Shown: in pieces, positions 52,533 through 62,729 of the stretch
How positions within the stretch are numbered: the stretch's first letter is position 1
How the letters are laid out: every line of letters starts with the position of its first letter
DNA from: Comamonas sp. lk
GTDB taxonomy: Bacteria > Pseudomonadota > Gammaproteobacteria > Burkholderiales > Burkholderiaceae_C
Reading direction: 5' to 3'
Assembly (NCBI GenBank): GCA_945865675.1
Contig: CAMBFO010000001.1
Location: 27,379 to 91,378, forward strand
Length of the DNA: 64,000 bases
The notes under the pieces: generated by a model
What the model was told of the DNA's origin: nothing
Seen by the model: only the letters and a program-made list of their open reading frames with translations
Databases searched by the model: none
Position numbers and translations under genes: made by a program

Positions 52533-53165
52533 TTAACGCAGACCGGCCACGTAATCCGCTAGGGCTTTGATTTCGCGGTCATTGAGCTTGGCCGCAACCT
52601 GGCTCATTTGCAAGTTGTTTTTGCGCACGCCATCACGGAACGCGGTCAATTGGGCCGCCGCATATTCGGCATGCTGGCCACCGATGCGAGGGTACTGCGC
52701 AGGGATGCCAGCGCCATTGGGGCTGTGGCAACCGGCACAGGCCGGCACTTGGCGGTCAGCGATGCCGCCCCGGTAAATTTTTTCGCCTAAAGCCACATTT
52801 TCTCTGTCCTTGGCAAAACCGGTCTTCGCGGCTTTGCTTTCCAGCCAGAAAGAGATATTGCGCATATCGTCTTCGGACAAGGCGCTGGCAAAACCGAGCA
52901 TGATCGGGTTGGCACGCTTGCCAGATTTGTATTCCTGAAGTTGTTTCACCAAATATTGGGGGTGCTGCTGCGCCAGTTTGGGGAAAGTCGGCGTGCCCGA
53001 ATTACCGTCCGCCCCATGGCAGGCCGCGCATACTGCGGTGAAGCTGGCTTCGCCTTTTGCCAGATCGGGTTTGGCAGCTTTGGCAGACTCAGCGCTATGG
53101 GCCGGGGCAAAAAATGCGCCAGCGAGCATGGCTGCGACGAGAAACAAGGGGGCAAACAACTTCAT
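52533..53165 (-). CDS. Diheme cytochrome c4
   Basis: Signal peptide, CAACHGADGNSG and CAGCHSPNGAGIPAQYPRIGGQH. Confidence 0.93.
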   Translation of the reverse strand: MKLFAPLFLVAAMLAGAFFAPAHSAESAKAAKPDLAKGEASFTAVCAACHGADGNSGTPTFPKLAQQHPQYLVKQLQEYKSGKRANPIMLGFASALSEDDMRNISFWLESKAAKTGFAKDRENVALGEKIYRGGIADRQVPACAGCHSPNGAGIPAQYPRIGGQHAEYAAAQLTAFRDGVRKNNLQMSQVAAKLNDREIKALADYVAGLR

Positions 53166-53249
53166 GGTGCTAGGGCTCTTTGGTAGGGCGAAAACCCCAC
53201 CATTCTACAATGCCACCTTGGGCCTGCCCGCCATCACAACCACAAGCCC

Positions 53250-53969
53250 ATGACCACTCCAAGCCCGCCCGCTCCTGCCCAGCCAGCCATCGCCACCGCC
53301 GCGCCCAAGAGCGCGGCCCTGCAAGCGCTGGGCTGGTTACACACGGCGCGCTTTTTGACCACCGCGCCGCAATTGCATTTTTTGCCGGAGTTGGACGTGC
53401 CGGAAATTGCTTTTGTCGGGCGCTCCAATGCCGGTAAATCCACCTGCATCAACACCTTAACCCAGCAAAAGCAACTGGCTTTTGCCTCCAAGCGCCCCGG
53501 GCGCACCCAGCACATCAACCTGTTTGCGTTGGGTAAACAAGGCGTGATGGACGCAGTGCTCACCGATTTACCCGGCTATGGCTACGCGGCCGTGCCCAAG
53601 CAGGACAAGATCCGCTGGCAACAGGTCATGGCCAATTACCTGGTCAGCCGCAAAAACCTGCAGGCCATTGTGCTGATGTGCGACCCGCGCCACGGGATGA
53701 CCGAATTGGACGAAATATTGCTCGACGTCATCCGCCCCCGGGTGGAAGAAGGGTTGAAGTTTCTGGTGGTACTGACCAAGGCTGACAAACTCACCCGCAG
53801 CGAGGGCGCGAAAGTCTTGTCGATTACCAAGTTACAAGCTGGCGGTGGCGAAGTACGGCTTTTTTCCGCCACCAAGCGCACCGGCTTGGAGGACGTGGCC
53901 ACGCTTTTGTGGGCTTGGGCCCACCCCGCTAGCGCAGTGGCACTGGCAGTCGAGCCGACAGCCGGTTAG
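53250..53969 (+). CDS. engB: Ribosome biogenesis GTP-binding protein YihA/EngB
   Basis: EIAFVGRSNAGKSTCINTLTQQKQLAFASKRPGRTQHINLFAL...DLPGYGYA. Confidence 0.96.
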   Translation: MTTPSPPAPAQPAIATAAPKSAALQALGWLHTARFLTTAPQLHFLPELDVPEIAFVGRSNAGKSTCINTLTQQKQLAFASKRPGRTQHINLFALGKQGVMDAVLTDLPGYGYAAVPKQDKIRWQQVMANYLVSRKNLQAIVLMCDPRHGMTELDEILLDVIRPRVEEGLKFLVVLTKADKLTRSEGAKVLSITKLQAGGGEVRLFSATKRTGLEDVATLLWAWAHPASAVALAVEPTAG

Positions 53970-54009
53970 CAGCAAGGCGGGCAAGCCCGCTTCACAGCCT
54001 GGCCTAGCC

Positions 54010-54873
54010 TCAAGCGTAGAGGCTGGGCGCACCCGGCGGGCGTGTCTTAAAGCGCTTGTGTACCCAGTAATACTGGGCCGGGTCCTGGTCAATCCAATGT
54101 TCAATGCATTGGTTCATGCGCAAGGTATCGGCGTGCAAGTCCTCGCTGGGGAAATCCGCCCAGGCATCGCTCAAACGGACCTCATAACCACCGGGAACCA
54201 GGCGGCTGACCAAGGCGCAGACACGCGCCCGCCCAAGCTTGGCAAAACGCGCCAACGCCGGCACGGTAGCGGCAGGTACGCCGTAAAACGGAACCCATAG
54301 CGCCCCCTCGGCACCGAAGTCCATATCCGGCGACAAGTGCAGACGGATGCCTTTGCGCAGTCCGCGCAGCACCGGCTGGGGGCCGTCTTTGCGGGCAATC
54401 GAGTGCACGTTCCCGGACCGATTACGACCCTGCACCATCCATTCTTCGGCCCACACATTGCTCAAAGGCACGTAAATACATGCAGTGATGATTTGCTGCA
54501 ACTCGGTGAGTACCACGCCGCCAACATCCAGGCCCACCATGTGCGGGGCCAAAAATACCAAGGGCTCGGGGTTTTCCAGTTCAAGCAGCGCGCCCTCGAA
54601 TTGGATGCGTTGGCGCAGCAAGGCCGCCGGCGCGTGCCATAACCAGGCGCGGTCTAGCAAAGCTTGGGCAAAAAGACGGAAATGTCTGCGCGCAATAGCC
54701 CGGCGCTGCGCCAGGTCCAAGTGCCCAAAGCAGGCCGCAAGATTGGCCTGCACGACCGCGCGGCGGCGGCGGGCAAAGACATACAAGAGCATTCCCAAAG
54801 CGCTGCCTATGGCGCGCAAAATCGGCAGCGGCACATAAGCCAGCAACTGCATGACCCGGATCAAGGGGTTCAC
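54010..54873 (-). CDS. LpxL/HtrB-family lysophospholipid/lipid A acyltransferase
   Basis: ARRHFRLFAQALLDRAWLW...PLVFLAPHMVGLDVGGV; HxxxxD; start uncertain (GTG 54873 or ATG 54852). Confidence 0.88.
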   Translation of the reverse strand: MNPLIRVMQLLAYVPLPILRAIGSALGMLLYVFARRRRAVVQANLAACFGHLDLAQRRAIARRHFRLFAQALLDRAWLWHAPAALLRQRIQFEGALLELENPEPLVFLAPHMVGLDVGGVVLTELQQIITACIYVPLSNVWAEEWMVQGRNRSGNVHSIARKDGPQPVLRGLRKGIRLHLSPDMDFGAEGALWVPFYGVPAATVPALARFAKLGRARVCALVSRLVPGGYEVRLSDAWADFPSEDLHADTLRMNQCIEHWIDQDPAQYYWVHKRFKTRPPGAPSLYA

Positions 54874-55706
54874 GCAAAAGACTCCTGCCGGGGTTGCTTG
54901 TAGCGTTCGTAGCCCCACAAGTACTGGGTCGGGCATTGGCGTACCAAGCCCTCCATGGCGCTATTGACCTGGGCCACCATGGCATCGAGATCTGCTTGCA
55001 AGTCCACCTCCAGCTTGCGGGCATGGATGCGATAGCCCTGTCCCCAGGGCAAGCGCTGGCCCCAGGCCACAACCACATCGGCGCCGGTTTGCAAGACCAG
55101 TTTGGCCGCCAGGGTCATGGTGTAAGCCGGGCGGCCCCAGACCGGTGACCAAATGCCCATGCCCAAGGGCGGCACCTGGTCGGGCAAGAGGCCAACGGCT
55201 TCGCCTTTACGCAAAGCCTTGAGCAATTTACGCACGCCCTGCAAATTGGTCGGCACGGTCAGCAGGCCCTGGCGGCTGCGCGAGGCCTGCAGCATGGCAG
55301 CCAACCAAGCTTGACGCGCCGGACGGTACAGCACCGTCATCGGTCCATAGCGCTCACCAAACAATGCCGCCGCACAGGGCGCTGTCACTTCAAAACAACC
55401 TAAGTGCGGGGTCAAAAAAATCACGCCGCGCCCGCTGGCGTAGGCGGCCTGAACCACCTCTTGCCCATCCCACTGCACCGGAACCGGCGCGCCAAACCAC
55501 AAGCGGGGCGATTCCAATACGCTGCAGCCGGCCTGCCCGATAGCGCCAAGGGCCTCGCGCCAGCCATAACCGGCCTGCCGCAATTGGGTGTGAAAACGAT
55601 GGCGGTAATCCTGCGAAAACCCATAGCTCAAATAACCCAACAGCCAACCGGCGCCATGCAATAGCCACAGAGGGCAGCGCGAGAGCAGTCGGATCAAAAA
55701 TGGCAT
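54870..55706 (-). CDS. LpxL/HtrB-family lysophospholipid/lipid A acyltransferase
   Basis: GRGVIFLTPHLGCFEVTAPCAAALFGERYGPMTVLYRPARQAWLAAMLQASRSRQGLLTVPTNLQGVRKLLKALRKGEAVGLLPDQVP. Confidence 0.9.
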   Translation of the reverse strand: MPFLIRLLSRCPLWLLHGAGWLLGYLSYGFSQDYRHRFHTQLRQAGYGWREALGAIGQAGCSVLESPRLWFGAPVPVQWDGQEVVQAAYASGRGVIFLTPHLGCFEVTAPCAAALFGERYGPMTVLYRPARQAWLAAMLQASRSRQGLLTVPTNLQGVRKLLKALRKGEAVGLLPDQVPPLGMGIWSPVWGRPAYTMTLAAKLVLQTGADVVVAWGQRLPWGQGYRIHARKLEVDLQADLDAMVAQVNSAMEGLVRQCPTQYLWGYERYKQPRQESFA

Positions 55707-55716
55707 AGGGCTTTGC

Positions 55717-55884
55717 TAGAATGAAAGGGTCGCCGAGTTAAACGAGCAACTTGCAGGGCGACGACACGATCGACCAGCCTTGCCGGCCAATTGTGCCTTG
55801 TCCTTGGGGACAAATCTGCTAAAGCGTTCGCCAGCTCCCGGGATTGGCAACGCATGTCAACCTCACATTTTTTGGAGAGCAACC
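55717..55884 (+). promoter_or_regulatory. Putative structured 5' leader of metK
   Basis: Possible -10 TAGAAT (55717-55722); hairpin GTCGCC-GAGTT-aaacgagc-AACTT-gcag-GGCGAC (55729-55762); hairpin TTGTCC-TTGG-GGACAA (55798-55813). Confidence 0.5.
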
Positions 55885-57063
55885 ATGGCGAACGATTTTC
55901 TTTTTACCTCCGAGTCGGTGTCCGAAGGACATCCCGACAAAGTATCCGACCAGATTTCGGATGCGATTTTGGACGCGATTTTCAAGCAAGACCCCAAGTC
56001 CCGCGTCGCCGCGGAAACCCTGTGCAACACCGGTCTGGTGGTGCTAGCCGGCGAAATCACTACCAACGCGCATGTGGATTACATCCAGGTGGCACGCGAC
56101 ACCATCAAGCGCATCGGCTACGACAACACTGAATACGGTATTGACTACAAGGGCTGCGCCGTGCTGGTTGCCTACGACAAGCAATCCAATGACATCGCCC
56201 AAGGCGTGGACCACGCCAGTGACGACCACCTCAACACCGGCGCCGGTGACCAGGGCCTGATGTTTGGCTACGCCTGCAATGAAACACCCGAGCTGATGCC
56301 CGCGCCGATTTACTATGCTCACCGCCTGGTCGAACGCCAGGCCCAGTTGCGCAAAGACGGACGCCTGCCCTTTTTGCGCCCGGATGCCAAAAGCCAGGTG
56401 ACCATGCGCTATGTCAACGGCAAGCCCCATAGCATTGACACCGTCGTACTGTCCAGCCAGCACAGCCCTGAGATGAGTAATGGCACGACCATGAAGCAAG
56501 AATTCATCGACGCGGTGATCGAAGAAATCATCAAACCGGTCTTGCCCAAAGAATGGCTGAAAGACACCCGCTACCTGGTCAACCCCACCGGCCGCTTTGT
56601 GGTCGGCGGGCCGCAAGGCGACTGTGGCCTCACCGGACGCAAAATCATTGTGGACACCTACGGCGGCGCCTGCCCGCACGGCGGCGGTGCGTTCTCCGGC
56701 AAAGATCCCACCAAGGTGGACCGCTCCGCAGCCTACGCCGCGCGCTATGTGGCCAAGAACATTGTGGCGGCCGGTCTGGCCACGCAATGCCAGATTCAGG
56801 TGGCCTATGCCATTGGCGTGGCCAAGCCCATGAACGTTACCGTCTACACCGAAGGCACCGGTGTGATTTCTGACGAAAAAATCGCCGCCTTGGTCAGTGA
56901 ACATTTTGACCTGCGCCCCAAAGGCATCATCCAGATGCTAGACCTGCTACGCCCGATTTACGAGAAGACCGCGTCCTACGGCCACTTCGGCCGTGAAGAA
57001 CCCGAATTCACCTGGGAACGTACGGACAAAGCGAGCGCGCTGCGTGCAGCGGCAGGCTTGTAA
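55885..57063 (+). CDS. metK: S-adenosylmethionine synthetase
   Basis: [32 protein letters not shown]...[12 protein letters not shown]...[23 protein letters not shown]. Confidence 0.97.
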   Translation: MANDFLFTSESVSEGHPDKVSDQISDAILDAIFKQDPKSRVAAETLCNTGLVVLAGEITTNAHVDYIQVARDTIKRIGYDNTEYGIDYKGCAVLVAYDKQSNDIAQGVDHASDDHLNTGAGDQGLMFGYACNETPELMPAPIYYAHRLVERQAQLRKDGRLPFLRPDAKSQVTMRYVNGKPHSIDTVVLSSQHSPEMSNGTTMKQEFIDAVIEEIIKPVLPKEWLKDTRYLVNPTGRFVVGGPQGDCGLTGRKIIVDTYGGACPHGGGAFSGKDPTKVDRSAAYAARYVAKNIVAAGLATQCQIQVAYAIGVAKPMNVTVYTEGTGVISDEKIAALVSEHFDLRPKGIIQMLDLLRPIYEKTASYGHFGREEPEFTWERTDKASALRAAAGL

Positions 57064-57075
57064 AACAAGAGCTGC

Positions 57076-58326
57076 ATGAAGCTACAGACACAACGCCTGA
57101 TAGACCGCTGGCTGGGCCAGTTGCTATGTAGCTTGGTGTCGGGCTGGGTGGGGCTTAGCAGTTTATGGCGCAAGCCTGCGGTGATGCCGCAGGATGCGCG
57201 CCATATTCTGGTCATCCTCTTGTCGGAAATGGGCAGCATCGTGTTAGCTGGGCCGATGTTTGCCGCGCTGCGCCAGCGCTACCCGCAAGCGGCCATCCAC
57301 ATACTGCAACTGAAAAAAAACCAAGAAGTTACCCGCTTGCTCTCGCTCACCGAAGCGGCGCAGATGCATTCGATTGACGACAGCGGCGGCCTTTCGCTGG
57401 CGGGCGACATCCTGCGCGTGAGTGCAAAACTGCGCGCTTTGGGTATTGATGCGGTGATCGACTGCGAATTGTTTTCCCGCGTTAGCGCGCTGCTGTCTTT
57501 TGCCTGCGGCGCGCCGGTGCGCAGCGGTTTTACCCCGCATACACAGGAAGGCCTGTACCGGGGCAGCTTTATTACGCACGCGATTCCCTACAACCCTTAC
57601 CAGCACATCAGCTTGCAATTTTTATCGCTGGTCGATGCCCTGCAGGCCGGCAGCATGCCGCGCAATAAAGTAGCGCCAATCCGATCCGTGCCCCAAGACA
57701 GTGCTTTGTCCGTTGCGTTGACACCCGCAGAACTTTGCGCATACCGGGACACCTTAGGGCAGGACCATCCGGCCACCCAATCCAGACGCCTGGTGCTCTT
57801 GTATGCCGGTGGCGGCATCCTGCCCGAGCGCGCCTGGCCGCAAGCACACTATGCGCGCGTGGCCCAAGGCCTGTGCCACAAGGGCTATGCGGTCGGCTTG
57901 ATTGGCCTCAAAGACGATGCCGCTTTAGCGCAGCAGCTCAAGACCCAGGTCGGCAGTGATTTATGCATTGACCTGACCGGCTATACCGGTAGCATCCGCG
58001 AGCTCTTGATGTTGTTTTATGCCGCCGATTTGCTCATTACCAACGACGGCGGTCCTGGCCACTTCGCCACTTTGACACCGATCCAAACCATGGTCTTTTT
58101 CGGGCCCGAAACCGGCAAGCTGTATGGTCCGCTAGGTAAGCGCAATGTAGTGCTTGAATCAGGTATCGCCTGCTCGCCCTGCCTGAGCGCCTACAACCAT
58201 CGTCTGACGTTTTGCGATGGCGACAACCAGTGCCTCAAGCGCATTGCGCCGGACCCGGTGCTGGACCAGGCGCTGGCGTTTTTGCAAGCGCCAACCGGCG
58301 CTGTCGCTGCGGCGCCCGGCGCATGA
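57076..58326 (+). CDS. Glycosyltransferase family 9 (heptosyltransferase-like)
   Basis: ILVILLSEMGSIVLAGPMFAALRQRYPQAAIHILQ...LLITNDGGPGHFATLTPIQTMVFFGPETG. Confidence 0.9.
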   Translation: MKLQTQRLIDRWLGQLLCSLVSGWVGLSSLWRKPAVMPQDARHILVILLSEMGSIVLAGPMFAALRQRYPQAAIHILQLKKNQEVTRLLSLTEAAQMHSIDDSGGLSLAGDILRVSAKLRALGIDAVIDCELFSRVSALLSFACGAPVRSGFTPHTQEGLYRGSFITHAIPYNPYQHISLQFLSLVDALQAGSMPRNKVAPIRSVPQDSALSVALTPAELCAYRDTLGQDHPATQSRRLVLLYAGGGILPERAWPQAHYARVAQGLCHKGYAVGLIGLKDDAALAQQLKTQVGSDLCIDLTGYTGSIRELLMLFYAADLLITNDGGPGHFATLTPIQTMVFFGPETGKLYGPLGKRNVVLESGIACSPCLSAYNHRLTFCDGDNQCLKRIAPDPVLDQALAFLQAPTGAVAAAPGA

Positions 58327-58811
58327 ACGCGCAAGCCCTCTGGCGCGACCGCGCGCTGGCGCTGTTGCGCTGGCTGCTGGCTATCCGTTACATCAAATTC
58401 GGCATGGTCGGGGCCAGCGGCACCGTGGTCAATATCGCCGTGCTTTATCTGGGCCACGAATATCTGTTTCAAAGCCTGGAGGGACCGCAGGGCAAGCCTT
58501 ATGCCTCACTGGCACTGGCGATTGCGGTGGCCACCGTCAACAACTTCACCTGGAACCGCCTTTGGACTTGGGCCGACCGCATGCAGCAGATGCCCAGCCA
58601 AGCGGGCATAGACCCCCTGCCCCACGTCGGTTTGGGCGTCCAGTTGTTCCAATATGCACTGGCATCTTGGTTTGGCATCGGCCTGCAATACGTGCTCACC
58701 CTGTGGCTGGCGCACAGCATGCATTACATGCTGGCCAATGTGATTGCCATCGTCATCGCCAGCGTTAGTAATTTTTTAGCCAACGACCGCTGGACCTTTC
58801 GTAAACGCTAG
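58323..58811 (+). CDS. GtrA-family membrane protein
   Basis: IRYIKFGMVGASGTVVNIAVLYLGHEYLF...ATVNNFTWNRLWTW...SNFLANDRWTFRKR. Confidence 0.9.
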   Translation: MNAQALWRDRALALLRWLLAIRYIKFGMVGASGTVVNIAVLYLGHEYLFQSLEGPQGKPYASLALAIAVATVNNFTWNRLWTWADRMQQMPSQAGIDPLPHVGLGVQLFQYALASWFGIGLQYVLTLWLAHSMHYMLANVIAIVIASVSNFLANDRWTFRKR

Positions 58812-58812
58812 A

Positions 58813-60615
58813 GTGCTCCGCATGGTGTCCATCACGCAGCCCCGCACATCCGCTACACAAGGCGCACTCTGGCCCTGGTGGGTCTTGCTTTTTTGCGCAG
58901 TGGCTCTGTATTTTTTCGGACTCGGCAGCCCTTATGCGCCGACCAATGGCGACGAAATGGTCTATATCCATATCGCCCGCCTCACAGCCGCTTCGGGGCA
59001 TTGGCTGCCGCTGGTATCGGACCTGGAGAATATGCGCAACACCAAACCACCCTTGCTGTTCTGGCAAGCCATCGCCAGCGGCGATTGGAGCGCACAAGGT
59101 AGTTTGTTTTCTCTGCGCTGGCCCAGCGTGGCCTACACCTTGCTAACCACCGCCGCTTTGGGCTCGATAGCACTGCGCATCAGTGGCCAATGGCGTACCG
59201 CGCTGCTGGCAGCGGTCATTTTTTTGGCCTTTTTTTCCACCTACCGCTATAGCCGGGTGTACCTGACCAGCGCGCCCGAAACTTTTTGGCTGGCCTTGCC
59301 TATGTGGTATTTGTTATGGCAACAAACTGCGCCTACCCCCAGTGCACAGCCAACGGCCGCCTTCGCTTCGCCGCCGGGCCCGTGGTCCGCTGCGGCCTAC
59401 CTGCTGACGGGCCTGGTCATGGGCGTGGGGCTTTTGTACAAGTCCTTCGCCCTCATCGCGCCAGCAGCAGCCACGCTGGGCTGCGCCTTGTGGCTGAGCC
59501 AAGGAAGTCCTCGCTTCAAACCCTTGGTACGCACGGCAGCGGGCGTGGGTTTGAGCGTGGTTGTCGCACTGGGCGTTTTCGCACTCTGGTTTGTGCTGGA
59601 CCCCGATCCGCGAGCGGTATGGCAGGAGTTCGTGATCGGCGAAAACGCCGGCAAGCTGCAAACCGGCGGCTATTGGCAAGCGGCCTTGAACGGGGACTAT
59701 CCTGTTTGGCAGCAAGCCTTGGCCTACCCGGAAAACGCCGGACTGCTGCTGCCCGTGGCACTGGGCCTGTGCTGGTACGCACTGCGCTGCGCTTGGCTTG
59801 GCCATTGGCGGGCCTGGGTCGGTCAACCCCAGGGCACGCTTTTGATCTGGCTGCTGGTGTGGCTGCTGGTCTTTAGTATCCCCAGCCAACGCTCAGCGCG
59901 CTACGTCATTGCGGCCATGCCGGCCTTTGCCATCCTGCTGGCGATGTACTGGGAGCGCCTGGCGCGCGGCTGGTTTTTTGCCGTTTTGCTGGTTGGCGCA
60001 ATCGCTTTGACACTGTTAGCCCGCATTGGCTGGGTCATGCACGCAATGGGCATAGGCACAGACCTGGAGGTAAGCATCACCTTGATGTGCGCAACGCTGG
60101 GTCTGGCCGCCTGCCTTGGCGGCATGCTGTATGCGCGCTGGACGCGCAACAGCGCCTTGGCCGCTACGCTCGCGCTATACGCCTGTTTCAGCGCCATGAC
60201 CGCACCACTTGCGAGCACGCAAGCGGGCTATAGCGCAGCGGTTGTGGCGCGCATGCAAAAGCTGCGCATCGCAGTGCCCAATGGCTTTAACGGGCAATAC
60301 GAGCGCTTTGCCTTTCTGCTGCCGGGCAGTACCTTGGTTCCCTATGACATCCAAGGCCGCAACACCGCAAGCCTGCGCCCGGATCTGCCTGCCGCAGAGC
60401 GTCTTGACTATTTGCTGGAACGCTTTGACGCGGTGGTGTGGATCGACGCCCAGACAGCGCAGACGCCCTTGACTTGCCTGCCGCACTGCGAGCTGATAGC
60501 GCAGCGCTGGCATGTGAAAAGCCGCCACCGCGCGGGGGAAGTGAGCTTATCCAATGTGTGGCAGCCCCAGGAGTGGTTGTTTGGCAAAGAGCTCTTAATC
60601 ATCAGCAAGCCCTGA
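58813..60615 (+). CDS. ArnT/PMT-like (GT39-type) membrane glycosyltransferase
   Basis: FFGLGSPYAPTNGDEMVYIHIARLTAASGHWLPLVSDLENMRNTKPPLLFWQ, many TM; start could be 58822. Confidence 0.88.
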   Translation: MLRMVSITQPRTSATQGALWPWWVLLFCAVALYFFGLGSPYAPTNGDEMVYIHIARLTAASGHWLPLVSDLENMRNTKPPLLFWQAIASGDWSAQGSLFSLRWPSVAYTLLTTAALGSIALRISGQWRTALLAAVIFLAFFSTYRYSRVYLTSAPETFWLALPMWYLLWQQTAPTPSAQPTAAFASPPGPWSAAAYLLTGLVMGVGLLYKSFALIAPAAATLGCALWLSQGSPRFKPLVRTAAGVGLSVVVALGVFALWFVLDPDPRAVWQEFVIGENAGKLQTGGYWQAALNGDYPVWQQALAYPENAGLLLPVALGLCWYALRCAWLGHWRAWVGQPQGTLLIWLLVWLLVFSIPSQRSARYVIAAMPAFAILLAMYWERLARGWFFAVLLVGAIALTLLARIGWVMHAMGIGTDLEVSITLMCATLGLAACLGGMLYARWTRNSALAATLALYACFSAMTAPLASTQAGYSAAVVARMQKLRIAVPNGFNGQYERFAFLLPGSTLVPYDIQGRNTASLRPDLPAAERLDYLLERFDAVVWIDAQTAQTPLTCLPHCELIAQRWHVKSRHRAGEVSLSNVWQPQEWLFGKELLIISKP

Positions 60616-60623
60616 AACGCCTG

Positions 60624-61337
60624 TCAGCTGCCCTGGCGTTTGCGGTAGCGTGCCAGTAGGTAGCCATGCAGGCCGACGAACAACCAGGGATCGAGCACCG
60701 CGTCCCACAAATTGCCGGTGGGCCAACGGGACACCCAAAACAAGGCCAGTACCGGCAGCAGCACTTTGGATGGTGCTTGCATCAGCGTCGCTGCGCGGCC
60801 ACTTGCGATCCAGGGCCACAGCGCCACCAGCAAAACCAAGCCAAAAGCCAGAGGATGAAAACCCCAGGCATACAGGCTCCAGGGTAAATAAGCAAAGACA
60901 TCGAGCAGCAGCAACCAGCCCATGGCGATGCCCACAAGCGCATAGCGGTCTTGCCATGCAAAGCTGCGCTGTCTGGAACTAGCAGGGTCAGGGTATTGCG
61001 CGCTTTGGGGCCATCGGCGCTGCACCAGACTGCGCCATAGGTAGCTTAGGGCCAAGCCAATGGCCATGAGACTGGGCGTCTGAAATGCCAGCCCCAACCA
61101 ATAACTCAGGCCCCAGGGGCCGGGAATGCAGGCCGCCAAGGCACACACCAGCGCCAGCAGGCGGGCCTTGTCGCGCACCCAGCGCGCATCAAAGCATTGC
61201 AGCAGGGCCATGACGAGCGCCCCCAACACCAAGGCCCAACCGGCATGTCTGAGCAGGGGCAACAAAGACGGCTGCGGCAACAGGGGTGCGGCATCCTGCA
61301 CCAGACGCATCCAATCAGGCCCACCCACCCAGTTCAT
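60624..61337 (-). CDS. Polytopic membrane protein, unknown function
   Basis: 237 aa hydrophobic; ATGA overlap with the upstream sialidase-like gene. Confidence 0.75.
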   Translation of the reverse strand: MNWVGGPDWMRLVQDAAPLLPQPSLLPLLRHAGWALVLGALVMALLQCFDARWVRDKARLLALVCALAACIPGPWGLSYWLGLAFQTPSLMAIGLALSYLWRSLVQRRWPQSAQYPDPASSRQRSFAWQDRYALVGIAMGWLLLLDVFAYLPWSLYAWGFHPLAFGLVLLVALWPWIASGRAATLMQAPSKVLLPVLALFWVSRWPTGNLWDAVLDPWLFVGLHGYLLARYRKRQGS

Positions 61338-62545
61338 GGGCGACCTTTGTCAGGCGCTGCCCCGGGCTGCGGCACCCAGGCAAATCGCTGCCAGGCAATC
61401 GACTGGCGCTGGTCGGTATAGCTGACCCAGACCTGGCCATCGACCATGGCCATGGCCGGGTAGGAGTATTCGTGTCCGGGTGGCCCATTTTCTAAATCGA
61501 CCATGCTGCTCCATCGGCCTGCGTCCGCCGAGGACGCCATGCGCAGGCGGTCACGGCCGCTTTTTTGCGGGTTGTACACCAGCAGGTGCTGCCCGCCTGC
61601 CGTCAGCGTGGCGACGCTGGCATTGGGGTTATCCAGGGGCAAGTCTTGGGCGTCCGACCACTGCACGCCGCCATCGCGGGTCCGGGCCACGCGGATGCGA
61701 CCTGCGGGCCCGCTATCGCGCATCAAGGCGAGCCACTCGCGCCGGTCCAGTGCCAGCAAAGCCGGTTGCAGCATCTGGCCTTGGGTTGACATCGGCACCA
61801 TAGCGCGCAGCGCACCTTGCGCATCCAGGCGCAGGGCCACCGGGTATTTGCGCGCCAGTTCAAAGTAGGCTGGCAACACCAGACCGCCGTCGGCCAAGAG
61901 CAAAGGGGCGGTGCGCACCAGGTAGCTGGTATTCCAAAGCCAGGACAATGGCAACACCGCTACAGCGTCCCAGGCCCATGGCGCATCGGGCGTGGGTGCA
62001 GCCTGACGCAAATGCACCACCCGCCCTGCCGCCCAGCCACCTAAACCGGTGGCCACGACAAACAAATGCACTTGCCCCTGTCCATCCAGCCAGGCTACCG
62101 GATTGCCAAGCCGGCGGATGCCAAAGCCTAGCTGCGCGCCCATTTCCCAGCGGTCCACCACCATACGGGCGGGGGACCAGCTGCCGCTGGCACGGTCCAG
62201 CGCCGACATCGCGATCTGGACATTGGGCGCACTCTCGCGGTCGCCAGCAAACCAAAAAGCCAGCAGCGCCGAGGGATGCGCGGCCGGCATTGCGAGCAAG
62301 GCGCTGGCATGCGCGGCGGGCACGCCCTGGGGCATGGGGATATGGCCCTGCCCCGTACGCTCCCAACGTCCGCCCGCCAGCGCGGCTTGCCCTGGGCTTG
62401 GAGAAGCGTCCACCCCGTGCGCTGGGGCCATCTGGACGGCCTGCGCAGGCACCAGCTGCGCTCGCCGTCCGGCATCGACCAGACACAGCAGCGCGGCGAT
62501 GGCCAGCGCCAAAGCGGCGCGCAACAAGCGGGGGGGGAAACGCAT
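61334..62545 (-). CDS. Exo-alpha-sialidase-like (BNR/Asp-box) protein
   Basis: Signal peptide; Asp-box-like RTRDGGVQWSD and SSADAGRWSS; RDSGPAGRIRVARTRDGG, YSYPAMAMVDGQVWVSYTDQRQSIAW. Confidence 0.8.
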   Translation of the reverse strand: MRFPPRLLRAALALAIAALLCLVDAGRRAQLVPAQAVQMAPAHGVDASPSPGQAALAGGRWERTGQGHIPMPQGVPAAHASALLAMPAAHPSALLAFWFAGDRESAPNVQIAMSALDRASGSWSPARMVVDRWEMGAQLGFGIRRLGNPVAWLDGQGQVHLFVVATGLGGWAAGRVVHLRQAAPTPDAPWAWDAVAVLPLSWLWNTSYLVRTAPLLLADGGLVLPAYFELARKYPVALRLDAQGALRAMVPMSTQGQMLQPALLALDRREWLALMRDSGPAGRIRVARTRDGGVQWSDAQDLPLDNPNASVATLTAGGQHLLVYNPQKSGRDRLRMASSADAGRWSSMVDLENGPPGHEYSYPAMAMVDGQVWVSYTDQRQSIAWQRFAWVPQPGAAPDKGRP

Positions 62546-62729
62546 TGGTGCATCTTAGCGGTCACGCCTACGACCACCCATCGCTTGCGGCCAAGCGCTG
62601 CATACAGATAGCGCGGCAGGCCCTGCCAATGCGCGACCTGAAAGATCTGCCGCTATGGAGCCGCCCGGCCACTAAACTGCGTGCTGCACGCGAGGTAGCG
62701 TGCCCCTGTGCAAACGAGACTATTTATCT

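Noticed and set aside
55723-55884. Known SAM or SAH riboswitch upstream of metK
   Set aside because: I could not match conserved cores of SAM-I, SAM-II or SAH classes by eye; kept only as an unclassified leader candidate.
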